Below, one piece after another: positions 17,127 through 24,635 of a DNA stretch of 34,976 nt; positions within the stretch are counted from its first letter, which is position 1, and every line of letters starts with the position of its first letter. The notes below the pieces were generated by a model. It did not search any database, was not told the origin of the DNA, and saw nothing but the letters and a program-made list of their open reading frames with translations. Position numbers and translations under genes: made by a program. The DNA is from Candidatus Pacebacteria bacterium CG_4_10_14_3_um_filter_34_15 (lineage in GTDB: Bacteria; Patescibacteriota; Microgenomatia; UBA1400; PJMF01): positions 1 to 34,976 of the forward strand of contig PFJN01000048.1 in NCBI GenBank assembly GCA_002783105.1, given 5' to 3'.

Positions 17127-17152
17127 AGCCCGAATAGGAAGCCCGGATAGAA
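17127..17152 (+). repeat. Tandem 13-nt repeat in the topA leader
   Basis: Two adjacent units, AGCCCGAATAGGA and AGCCCGGATAGAA, matching at 11 of 13 positions, fill most of the predicted 5' leader of topA. The second copy supplies a weak GAAAG ribosome-binding candidate. Confidence 0.6.
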
Positions 17153-17160
17153 AGCAAAAT

Positions 17161-19344
17161 ATGAATTTAGTAATTGTCGAATCACCTACAAAAGCCAGAA
17201 AATTAAGTAAGTTTCTGGGGAAAGATTACATTGTTGAAGCTTCCGTTGGACATATTCGAGATTTGCCAAAATCAGGTCTTTCAGTTGATACAGAAAATAA
17301 TTTTGAACCAACATACGCAATTTCCAAAGATAAAAATAAGGTCGTTAGTAAGTTAAGAGCTGCAGCGGTCAATGCTGACAAAATTTATTTAGCAACTGAC
17401 CCTGACCGTGAGGGAGAGGCAATAGCTTGGCATGTTAAGTATGTGTTGGAGAATACTACAGGTAAAAACAAGACAAAAGCAAAGTTTTTGCGTGCAACTT
17501 TTCATGAGATTACCAAAAGTGCAGTTTTGAAAGCAATGGAAAATCCTACTGAATTAAGTATGGATATGGTTGATGCTCAGCAGGCTCGTCGAGTGGTTGA
17601 TCGTTTGGTTGGTTATAAACTATCCCCAGTTCTATGGAAAAAAGTGAGAAGAGGACTATCTGCCGGTAGAGTTCAATCGGTTGCATTGAGACTAATTGTC
17701 GAAAAAGAGCGAGAAATTGAAGCATTTATAGCTGAAGAATATTGGGAGCTTGATGTCGCTCTAAGTGCTAATAAACTATCAGGCATTACTGCTTTTACTC
17801 AAGAATCAAAGGTAATCGAAGATCTCAATCAAGACGTTTTTATTTCGAGAGTTATTTCGGTCGAAGGCAAAAAGTTTGAGCCAAAAAAAAAGGGAGTTGT
17901 AGAGCCAGTTTTGGCAGTACTTGATGACGCTGATTATTTAGTTGAAGCAATCGAAAAGAAAGAGAGAAGTCGCGTCAGTTTGCCCCCTTTCACAACTTCT
18001 ACAATGCAACAAAAATCTGCTACCAGCTTTGGTTATAGTGGTAAACAGACCATGAGTTTAGCTCAGCATCTTTATGAAGAAGGTTTAATTACATACCATC
18101 GTACCGATTCTGTGGTTTTATCTCAGACGGCAGTTGATATGGCTAGAGGTTTTATTGCTAGCGAGTACGGAAATAATTATTTACCAAAAGCTCAAAATAT
18201 TTTTTCAAAAAAGAGTAAAAATGCCCAAGAGGCTCATGAGGCTATTCGTGTGACAGATATCACTATTCAAGGGAATGATATTTTGCAGAAAAGTGCAAGA
18301 TTTACACCTCAACATGTTAAATTATATGATTTGATCTGGAGAAGATTTGTTTCTAGTCAAATGGAAAAAGCAGCTTACAGCCAAACTTCCATAACAATTG
18401 AGTTTAAGAATGATAAAAGCAATGGACCAAAATCAGGAATGCTCAGAACATCTGGATCTATCTTGAAGTTTGATGGTTGGATGAGGTTATTTCCAAATAG
18501 AGAAGATACCTTGTTACCAGATCTTAGCGAAGGTCAAACACTTAACTTTGTAGATAAGTCTGCTACACAAAAATTTACTCAACCACCGGCTAGATTTAAT
18601 GATGCATCTTTAATTAAAGAACTAGAAAAAAGAGGTATTGGTAGACCTAGTACGTATGCTTCAATTATCTCAGTGATTATTGATCGTGGTTACATTGAGC
18701 GCACGCAAAAGAAATTTTTCGCAAGCTCAGTAGGAATAACTGTCAGTGATTTTTTGTTAAAACATTTTCCAATTGTTATGGATTATGATTTTACCGCCGA
18801 AATGGAAGAAAATTTGGACAGAATTTCGAGAGGTGAGAAAGAGTGGCGAAAAACTGTTGCTGATTTTTATTATCCTTTAGAAAAAACAATTGAGTCAGTA
18901 ACAGATAATGCAGAGAGAACTCAAATTCCTGTAGAAAAAACTGGAGAGAAGTGTCCAGAATGCAACGCCGAATATGGTGGAGAGATAGTTATTAGGTCTG
19001 GAAGATTTGGAAAGTTCAAAAGCTGTAATCGTTTCCCAGAGTGCAAGTTTACGCAAAATATTGTTGAAGTTGTCGAGGATGTTATTTGCCCACTGTGTCA
19101 AAAAGGTGAGGTCACGATCAAAAATACTAGATGGGGAAAACCATTTTTTGGTTGTGGAAATTATCCAAAATGCAACTGGGCATCTTGGAATAAACCAGAA
19201 AAAGGTGAGACAATGTCAAAGGAAGAGTGGGCGGTTCTTCAAGCAGCTAGTGAAGAACGTAAAGCAAAGTGGGCTGAGAGAAACAAAAAGAGTGCTGATG
19301 TGGCAGAAGCTAAAAAACCTGCAAAAACTACCAAGCAAAAATAG
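17161..19344 (+). CDS. topA: DNA topoisomerase I
   Basis: Type IA topoisomerase (727 aa) that relaxes negative supercoils by single-strand passage. The Toprim domain begins at VIVESPTKARK (Glu7), followed by the metal-binding DPDREGEA (residues 80-87). The catalytic tyrosine is in LITYHRTDS (Tyr312), and GRVQSVALRLIV is the conserved binding element. Two C-terminal four-cysteine zinc ribbons are present: one from CPECNAEYGG to CNRFPEC, the next from CPLCQKGEV to CGNYPKC. A Lys/Ala-rich tail of about 40 residues ends the protein. It follows dprA and precedes thyA. Confidence 0.95.
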   Translation: MNLVIVESPTKARKLSKFLGKDYIVEASVGHIRDLPKSGLSVDTENNFEPTYAISKDKNKVVSKLRAAAVNADKIYLATDPDREGEAIAWHVKYVLENTTGKNKTKAKFLRATFHEITKSAVLKAMENPTELSMDMVDAQQARRVVDRLVGYKLSPVLWKKVRRGLSAGRVQSVALRLIVEKEREIEAFIAEEYWELDVALSANKLSGITAFTQESKVIEDLNQDVFISRVISVEGKKFEPKKKGVVEPVLAVLDDADYLVEAIEKKERSRVSLPPFTTSTMQQKSATSFGYSGKQTMSLAQHLYEEGLITYHRTDSVVLSQTAVDMARGFIASEYGNNYLPKAQNIFSKKSKNAQEAHEAIRVTDITIQGNDILQKSARFTPQHVKLYDLIWRRFVSSQMEKAAYSQTSITIEFKNDKSNGPKSGMLRTSGSILKFDGWMRLFPNREDTLLPDLSEGQTLNFVDKSATQKFTQPPARFNDASLIKELEKRGIGRPSTYASIISVIIDRGYIERTQKKFFASSVGITVSDFLLKHFPIVMDYDFTAEMEENLDRISRGEKEWRKTVADFYYPLEKTIESVTDNAERTQIPVEKTGEKCPECNAEYGGEIVIRSGRFGKFKSCNRFPECKFTQNIVEVVEDVICPLCQKGEVTIKNTRWGKPFFGCGNYPKCNWASWNKPEKGETMSKEEWAVLQAASEERKAKWAERNKKSADVAEAKKPAKTTKQK

Positions 19345-19347
19345 ATA

Positions 19348-19356
19348 TGTTATAGT
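19348..19356 (+). promoter_or_regulatory. Extended -10 box for thyA
   Basis: TGTTATAGT (TGn plus TATAGT) just after the topA stop. It is followed by an AAAGGG Shine-Dalgarno sequence at 19372-19377, 5 nt before the thyA ATG. This is one of the leadered starts in the window. Confidence 0.5.
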
Positions 19357-19382
19357 TTCTGTAGTACACCCAAAGGGCATAA

Positions 19383-20270
19383 ATGACAAAAACTCTCGAT
19401 TCTCAATACAAAAGACTTCTCAGAGAAATTTTAGAAAATGGTACGGTCACGGAATCTCAACAAGGTGTAGATGCGCTCACTTTAATGGCACCTCAGCCAC
19501 TTCGATTTCGACTTTCAAATGGCTTCCCGATTATTACAGAACGAAAAATTTCCAAAAAAATTTGGGGTCAGGCAATTGGCGAAATTATTGGTTTTATCAA
19601 CGGAGCAAGAACTCAGGAAGAATTATCTAGCTACGGTTGCCGTTGGTGGAAATATTGGGTAACTGAAAAAAAGTGCAAAAAACGTGGTTTAGAGCCTGGA
19701 GATATGGGTCCTGGAAGTTATGGAGTTGCTTTTCATGATTTTCCAACTTCAGAAGGTCCAGTTTACAATCAATTCAAAAATATTATCGAACAAATTAAAG
19801 AGCAACCCCAGTTAAGAACTCATTTTATTACTCCTTGGATTCCTCAATATACGATCAGAGGTAAGGGTAAGCAACAAAAAGTTGTAGTTTGTCCTTGCCA
19901 TGGGTGGATTCACATCAGGATTATTGATAATAAATTAACTCTTCATATGTTTCAAAGAAGTAGTGATACCCCAATTGGCTTACCGGCAAACTTAGCTCAA
20001 TATGCAGCTTTAACCATGATGATTGCTCATGTTACCGGCTATGAAGCATACGAATATATTCATAGTTTTTCTGATGCACATATGTTTGTTGATCAAATTA
20101 AGCATGTTAAAACGATGCTTGAGCGTGAAGATAAAACTTTGCCCACAATGAAACTTAATGTTGGTTCAGGAAAAGCTAAGAAAGACTTATTCGATTTTAG
20201 AGTTGATGATTTCGAGTTAACTGATTACGATCCGCATCCAGGAATATGGGATATTCCTGTGGCAATTTAA
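19383..20270 (+). CDS. thyA: Thymidylate synthase ThyA
   Basis: Methylates dUMP to dTMP with methylene-tetrahydrofolate. It is 295 residues. The catalytic cysteine is in VCPCHGW (Cys172). The dUMP-binding elements follow: MFQRSSDTPIGLPANLAQYA (family form RSxD then N-x-x-x-Y) and the C-terminal DYDPHPGIWDIPVAI, which closes on the folate. The N-terminal half is more divergent from the E. coli enzyme than the C-terminal half. Unlike flavin-dependent ThyX, this reaction makes dihydrofolate, which needs a DHFR; a DHFR-family gene lies 2 kb away. Confidence 0.92.
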   Translation: MTKTLDSQYKRLLREILENGTVTESQQGVDALTLMAPQPLRFRLSNGFPIITERKISKKIWGQAIGEIIGFINGARTQEELSSYGCRWWKYWVTEKKCKKRGLEPGDMGPGSYGVAFHDFPTSEGPVYNQFKNIIEQIKEQPQLRTHFITPWIPQYTIRGKGKQQKVVVCPCHGWIHIRIIDNKLTLHMFQRSSDTPIGLPANLAQYAALTMMIAHVTGYEAYEYIHSFSDAHMFVDQIKHVKTMLEREDKTLPTMKLNVGSGKAKKDLFDFRVDDFELTDYDPHPGIWDIPVAI

Positions 20271-20297
20271 TTATTTAAGCTATCAAGGTTTACTTTT

Positions 20298-20750
20298 ATG
20301 AAAAAGCAATTTGTTGATTTAGATAATGCTAGGGAAGATGAACAAAAGCAGGTTATGGAGGAGATTATCAAGGCTGGTCACTGTCCTTTTTGTCAGGAGA
20401 ACTTCAAGTTATATAATTCCCAGACATCTTTAAGAGATGGAAAGTATTGGTTTATGATTAAAAATAGATGGCCATACAAAAATACCAAGGTACATTTAAT
20501 CGCAATTTATAAACAACATGCAACTAATTTGGATGACATTGATTCGGAATCAGGAAAAGAACTACTTGATTTTTTGAAGTGGGCTGAAAAAGAATATGAT
20601 GTTCCTGGGGGAGGGTGGTCAATGAGATTTGGTGATACTGATTATTCGGCAGGAACTGTCAATCATATTCATGTTCAATTTATTCAACCTGATATAAATG
20701 CGCCAGAATATAAGCCTGTGAAAATCAAAATTGGGAAAAGATTCAAGTAA
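20298..20750 (+). CDS. HIT-family nucleotide hydrolase/transferase
   Basis: A 150-residue histidine-triad protein. The motif reads NHIHVQF (residues 122-128): His123 and His125 are present but the usual third His is Gln127, as in the HxHxQ forms of GalT and Ap4A phosphorylase. CPFC near the N-terminus (residues 29-32) could bind zinc, with another His further on. HIT enzymes act on nucleotide phosphoramidates or dinucleoside polyphosphates. It lies 27 nt after thyA and probably shares its transcript; its substrate is unknown. Confidence 0.82.
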   Translation: MKKQFVDLDNAREDEQKQVMEEIIKAGHCPFCQENFKLYNSQTSLRDGKYWFMIKNRWPYKNTKVHLIAIYKQHATNLDDIDSESGKELLDFLKWAEKEYDVPGGGWSMRFGDTDYSAGTVNHIHVQFIQPDINAPEYKPVKIKIGKRFK

Positions 20751-20764
20751 GTTTATTTAATCAA

Positions 20765-21715
20765 TTATTTAATTATTCGAATTACTTCAACCCCGAATTT
20801 TTTCAAAATTTTGTCACCATCAAGCATAGCGTATCCATCAGTAAAGTAGAGCTTTGATATTCCGCTACAAGCAACTAATTTGGCGCAAGCCGGGCATGGA
20901 AAAGTTGTTACATATATTTCGGTATCTAGAAGTGAAACTCCATCCTTAGCAGCCTTTGAAATTAGGGCAGCCTCAGCGTGAATGGCAGTTGAAAGATCAA
21001 TATTTTCACTCTTGTGAAAGCTATTTCTTGGATCGCTATCAATATATGGTGAATATGGAGTTGGCAGTTGTGTGTTGTGAGCAATCGCAATAATTTTTTC
21101 ATCTCTGAGTGTTTTCTCAATTGTTTCTTTTGACGAACTTCCAGAATTACCTTTAATGACTACTGCACCAACTTGACGCCACCAGTCAGAACTAAGTTTC
21201 TTTTGATTGTTTGCCACATCCATCATTTTTTTGGAAAATTCGTCTTCTGAAATTTCGACCGACGATTCAATTTGTTTTTTTTGTGTACTGTTATTTCTAT
21301 TCCATCTTAAAAAAGTTGGTTCAAATTCCACAAACTTATGTGTAAGATATTTTTTTTGGAGCCAGACAAAAATATCTTCATTTGGGAGGATATATTTTGG
21401 TTTTTCTTGAATTTGCTGAGAGCTAATTTCTAAAAATTTTTCAACAGACAAGAGACTGATTTTTCTTTCAGGGAAAAGTGCTTTTAGAGCAAGTTTTGCT
21501 TGGTTCGGGGATAGCGAACGAATCTCTTTTCTTAAGTAGTCAAATTCCTCATCTATCAAGGAGATTAATGACTCGTCTAAAATAAAAATTTCAGATTCGG
21601 GATATTTTTCCAATAATTTTACATATCCAGAGTGAATTACTGGTAGATAGAGAAGCAATTTTGAATTAGTGGTATTTTGTTCTTGGTGCGATTTTTGATT
21701 TTGGTTTTGATTCAT
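20765..21715 (-). CDS. dCMP-deaminase-like protein with an unexplained N-terminal half
   Basis: The C-terminal half (about residues 175-316) is a zinc-dependent cytidine/deoxycytidylate deaminase domain. It has WWRQVGAVVIKG, the catalytic HAEAA (His246, Glu248) and the metal ligands PCPACA (Cys274, Cys277). It would convert dCMP to dUMP for ThyA. The protein is 316 residues, about twice a normal dCMP deaminase. Residues 1-20 are a Gln/Asn-rich tail, and residues 20-140 form a separate domain I do not recognise (starting LLLYLPVIHSGYVKLL). It starts with a good AGAGGG Shine-Dalgarno 13 nt after the stop of the cytidylyltransferase gene, so the two are one operon. Confidence 0.8.
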   Translation of the reverse strand: MNQNQNQKSHQEQNTTNSKLLLYLPVIHSGYVKLLEKYPESEIFILDESLISLIDEEFDYLRKEIRSLSPNQAKLALKALFPERKISLLSVEKFLEISSQQIQEKPKYILPNEDIFVWLQKKYLTHKFVEFEPTFLRWNRNNSTQKKQIESSVEISEDEFSKKMMDVANNQKKLSSDWWRQVGAVVIKGNSGSSSKETIEKTLRDEKIIAIAHNTQLPTPYSPYIDSDPRNSFHKSENIDLSTAIHAEAALISKAAKDGVSLLDTEIYVTTFPCPACAKLVACSGISKLYFTDGYAMLDGDKILKKFGVEVIRIIK

Positions 21716-21728
21716 TCCGTTTACCCTC

Positions 21729-22286
21729 TTAATCTTTTAATTCCTCAAGCATTTGTTCCATTGTGGAAATTAAGCGATTTGAAATTGTTTTAGTTATTTT
21801 TTTTTCAGCACCAATCTGAACTAATCTTATTTTTGCACTAGTTGATGTTGTAGCACGTCTACCTAGAATTTTGATTTCTCCGCAAAGTTTTTCAAGTTGC
21901 TTAAGACTTTCCTTAGAGTACGTTTCATCAATTGCAACTAAAACATCTGGTTTTATTAATTTTATCAGCTCCCATTTTGGTTGATCAAGATTTTTTAAAA
22001 CAACGTGATCAACATCCTTAATATATGTGAGCATTTCTATTCGTTCTTCTTCTGGGACAACTGGACGATCAGGACCTTTGCGAGTCCTTATTTTTTTATC
22101 ACTATCAACACCTACAACAAGAACATCACCAAATTTTCTGGCATCACACAGGTAGCGGCAATGTCCGATGTGCAACATATCAAAAGAACCAGAGGTAAGA
22201 ACAATTTTTTTACCTTCTTTTCGGTATTTGCTAATTAAAGGTGTGACTTTTTTATAATCAGTAATTATTTTGTGACTATTTTTCAT
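21729..22286 (-). CDS. Cytidylyltransferase-family protein (RfaE C-domain-like)
   Basis: A 185-residue nucleotidyltransferase of the HxGH superfamily. The active site is VLTSGSFDMLHIGHCRYL (His39-His42). Later stretches (RPVVPEEERIEML, then DVLVAIDETYSKESL and the STSAKI element) resemble the ADP-heptose synthase adenylyltransferase domain, RfaE/HldE C-terminal type. The kinase half is missing. The real substrate is uncertain; glycerol-3-phosphate, heptose-phosphate or other phospho-sugars are known for relatives. It is co-transcribed with the deaminase-like gene. Confidence 0.8.
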   Translation of the reverse strand: MKNSHKIITDYKKVTPLISKYRKEGKKIVLTSGSFDMLHIGHCRYLCDARKFGDVLVVGVDSDKKIRTRKGPDRPVVPEEERIEMLTYIKDVDHVVLKNLDQPKWELIKLIKPDVLVAIDETYSKESLKQLEKLCGEIKILGRRATTSTSAKIRLVQIGAEKKITKTISNRLISTMEQMLEELKD

Positions 22287-22341
22287 AACTTACTAGCATC
22301 CTACTATATGTTTATCTGTTGTGCTACCATATGTGAAAGAT

Positions 22342-22851
22342 ATGAAAGTTTCAATAATAGTTTCAATTACTGCAGATGGATTTATTGCTCAAAGTGTAGG
22401 GCAATCGTCATTAAAATGGACAAGCAAGGAAGACACAAAGTTTTTTGTGGAATATACAAAAAAAGTTGGTGTGCTTATCATGGGCTCAGCAACTTTTGAG
22501 ACAATAAATAGACCTCTTCCAGATAGAAAAATAATCGTATTAACTCGATCTAAAAAATATGATCAATTCGATTCAGATCAGGTTGTTGCAGAGGGTAGGG
22601 AGATTAAAGAAGTTTTGCAAGAGCTGGAAGCCTCAGGTCAAAAAGAAGTTGCTATTACTGGTGGTACAAGTGTTTATACTCAATTTATGAAAGAGAAGCT
22701 TGTTGACGAACTGTATTTAACAATTGAACCAATCGTATTTGGTTCGGGTCTCAAACTCTTTAATGAGTCTTTATATCAGAAATTAGAACTAGTAGAAATA
22801 ATTGATTTATCAGAACAAACAAAAGTATTGCACTATAAAATTATTCAATAA
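22342..22851 (+). CDS. Dihydrofolate-reductase-family protein
   Basis: Probable NADPH-dependent reductase of the DHFR/RibD C-terminal fold (169 aa from the ATG at 22342). Visible elements are SITADGFIA at the N-terminus, LKWTSKEDTKFF, the GSATFETI nucleotide-binding helix, PDRKIIVLTR, and the cofactor-binding ITGGTSVYTQFM. It is a plausible partner of ThyA, which oxidises its folate cofactor, but RibD-like reductases share these motifs, so I do not call it folA. A GTG start at 22321 is possible but would add seven residues before the first strand. Confidence 0.8.
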   Translation: MKVSIIVSITADGFIAQSVGQSSLKWTSKEDTKFFVEYTKKVGVLIMGSATFETINRPLPDRKIIVLTRSKKYDQFDSDQVVAEGREIKEVLQELEASGQKEVAITGGTSVYTQFMKEKLVDELYLTIEPIVFGSGLKLFNESLYQKLELVEIIDLSEQTKVLHYKIIQ

Positions 22852-22897
22852 TGATTTTAGGAACCCCCCAAACTTATTATTGGAGAGACCCATAAAA

Positions 22898-23362
22898 ATG
22901 ACGAACGACAAAGGTGAATCTACTAAAAAAATAACTCTACGTATGAAGTTATTTGACAAAAAATTGCCCATTCCAGAATATAAATCTGAGGGGGCTGCCG
23001 CTGTTGATTTGTATGCCAGGGTTGAAACAAAGATACCAGCCAAGGGAATTGGCTATATCCCGCTCAATATTGCTTTGCAACTTCCGGAAAACCACTGGGC
23101 TCTCATCTCTGCCAGAAGCTCGCTCCACAAGCGTGGTTTGATGATCGCTAATGGTATTGGTGTAGGAGATTACGATTATAGAGGTCCAAATGATGAATAT
23201 TTAGTTGCAGTTTATAATTTTACAGATACAGAGGTTGTCATTGAGAAAGCTGAACGAGTTGCACAACTAATTGTGATGTCTCGCGAACCAGTTGAGATAG
23301 TATTAGCAGATGATTTTGATGCTCCTAATCGCGGTGGTTTTGGTAGTACTGGAAAAATTTAA
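22898..23362 (+). CDS. dut: dUTPase (deoxyuridine triphosphatase)
   Basis: Hydrolyses dUTP to dUMP, keeping uracil out of DNA and supplying ThyA. It is 154 residues from the ATG at 22898, preceded by GGAGAG. Trimeric dUTPase motifs are in order: GAAAVDLYA (I), ISARSSLHKRG (II), GIGVGDYDYRGP (III, with the catalytic-region Asp), KAERVAQLIV (IV) and the C-terminal RGGFGSTGKI (V), which closes over the active site. An upstream frame opening at 22802 overlaps the reductase gene and adds non-conserved residues, so I rejected that start. Confidence 0.93.
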   Translation: MTNDKGESTKKITLRMKLFDKKLPIPEYKSEGAAAVDLYARVETKIPAKGIGYIPLNIALQLPENHWALISARSSLHKRGLMIANGIGVGDYDYRGPNDEYLVAVYNFTDTEVVIEKAERVAQLIVMSREPVEIVLADDFDAPNRGGFGSTGKI

Positions 23363-23645
23363 TTAATTAAATTTGTTGATTTAATTTCTAAAAATTTATT
23401 TTTGGCTTATGTGTAGCCAGCGAAAGAAAAAGCTGGCCTTCCCAGTCCTGATACTTTGTGAGCTAGTTTTTTCTTAAAATCAGTTTTTTAGCAAAGTTAC
23501 TCAAAAATTTAAAATTTAATTAATATGTCGGTCACAAATACATCATATGGTTTTTTACCTATTGCATACACACAATATATTGTGGTTTAGTTGCTGGTAT
23601 TGAAATAATTAAAACTTTTAAAAGTATTCGTAGTTAAGGGTAAAA
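23363..23645 (+). other. Intergenic region with competing stem-loops and a palindrome
   Basis: A 283-nt gap after dut. Directly after the dut stop is a weak AT-only stem (23365-23386). TGGCT (23403-23407) can pair with AGCCA (23415-23419). GCCAGC (23416-23421) can instead pair with GCTGGC (23432-23437), and CTGG/CCAG (23433-23445) is a third option, so these structures exclude one another. A T6 run follows at 23467-23472. No open reading frame or tRNA is seen. The layout could be an attenuator or a small RNA, but no known class matches. Confidence 0.35.
23571..23584 (+). promoter_or_regulatory. 14-bp perfect palindrome, possible operator
   Basis: CACAATATATTGTG reads the same on both strands and lies 61 nt before the Maf-like gene. 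It is a candidate site for a dimeric repressor; no regulator gene is adjacent. Confidence 0.4.
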
Positions 23646-24635
23646 ATGTTTGAGACTGCTCCAGTTGGCATTGATAGTTTTATAGAAATAGCTGAGCGCG
23701 AAGCTGAGCTAAAGTTTTCAAAAGAAGATTTAACTTTTTGGAACAATAATCCACCCGAACAGGTTGTTTTTGCTACTGGCAGTATTAGAAAAGCAATAAT
23801 GCTCATTTCTGAGATTGATAATTTTTCATTCAAGGTTATAGAAGACGGAAAACTAAAGCAAATATCTGATCCGCTAGATCTATTGAAATATTTTAATGAA
23901 AATGTTTACAACGGCAATGGATCGGTCAAAGTAAAAACATTTTTAGGTTATTTATTTGGAGTAGAACTTTATATTCATCCTGGAGAAGGAGAATCGAGTT
24001 CAAACGAATTTCCTTTGGAGGAGGCAAAAAATAAAGCCTCATATTTATATGAAGAAGAAGCAAATGGATATAAAGGAAGAGATATTTTAATTTTTAGTTC
24101 TGACACCGTTGATAAGCCAGATGCAGCAAAATTACCACTTGGAAAACCTGAAAATGAAAATGAAGAAAGTGGTTTTCCTTTCCCACAAAAAGTAGATTAT
24201 GTTGGTGATGACGCAGGCTTTGAGGCAGCGAAAGTAGAATATCTCATAGCCTGGAAAGAAAGATTTTATGTTGCTAGTAAAGAGATTATACATACAAATG
24301 CAATTGCGGTTTTAGATGCACTTACTGGTGAATTTATAGAGTTAGGAGATCTGGCCACTTTGGAGCTAAATGTTCCAATAGATCATGACAGACTAAGAGA
24401 AGCTATAGTTTACCATGATATGGCCGGTGGCGGCATATTACAACAATTAATAGAATGGGGAAACATTGACGCGATACTGAATTATTTTGATGAAATTTCT
24501 TTGCGATTAATTAAAGAACAGTCAGAAGAAATTATAAAAATGGCTCTAATGTGTCAAATAATGGGATCACCGCATGCTATTATTGAATTGGTTAGAATGG
24601 CAAATGAAAAAAGGGGAAATTTATATGGCAATTAA
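23646..24635 (+). CDS. Highly divergent Maf-like nucleotide pyrophosphatase (putative)
   Basis: 329 residues with scattered but correctly ordered resemblance to Maf house-cleaning NTP pyrophosphatases. VVFATGSIRKA (residues 40-50) stands for the usual LASxSPRR start, AKNKASYLY (127-135) for the AxxKA helix, LIFSSDTV (148-155) for the catalytic-Asp ADTV strand, and LGKP (165-168) for the GKP loop. HTNAIAVLDALTGEF (216-230) stands for the Tax-strand and MAGGGILQQ (259-267) for the AGAYxIQG element. Residues 1-35 and the last 40 or so are extra, and about 50 residues are inserted before AKNKA. The usual Arg pair is partly lost. It overlaps tmk by 11 nt, in a nucleotide-metabolism block, which supports the idea. 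Activity is uncertain. Confidence 0.55.
   Translation: MFETAPVGIDSFIEIAEREAELKFSKEDLTFWNNNPPEQVVFATGSIRKAIMLISEIDNFSFKVIEDGKLKQISDPLDLLKYFNENVYNGNGSVKVKTFLGYLFGVELYIHPGEGESSSNEFPLEEAKNKASYLYEEEANGYKGRDILIFSSDTVDKPDAAKLPLGKPENENEESGFPFPQKVDYVGDDAGFEAAKVEYLIAWKERFYVASKEIIHTNAIAVLDALTGEFIELGDLATLELNVPIDHDRLREAIVYHDMAGGGILQQLIEWGNIDAILNYFDEISLRLIKEQSEEIIKMALMCQIMGSPHAIIELVRMANEKRGNLYGN

Noticed and set aside
19007-19630. A 207-aa open frame overlapping the end of topA and the start of thyA
   Set aside because: It lies in another frame of two strongly supported genes and has a Lys/Arg/Ser-rich, domain-free composition. It is a shadow frame.
23403-23472. Calling the dut-maf gap structure a known riboswitch or a simple terminator
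   Set aside because: No recognised aptamer core is visible, and the T6 run is not directly after a stable stem, so I report only structured DNA.
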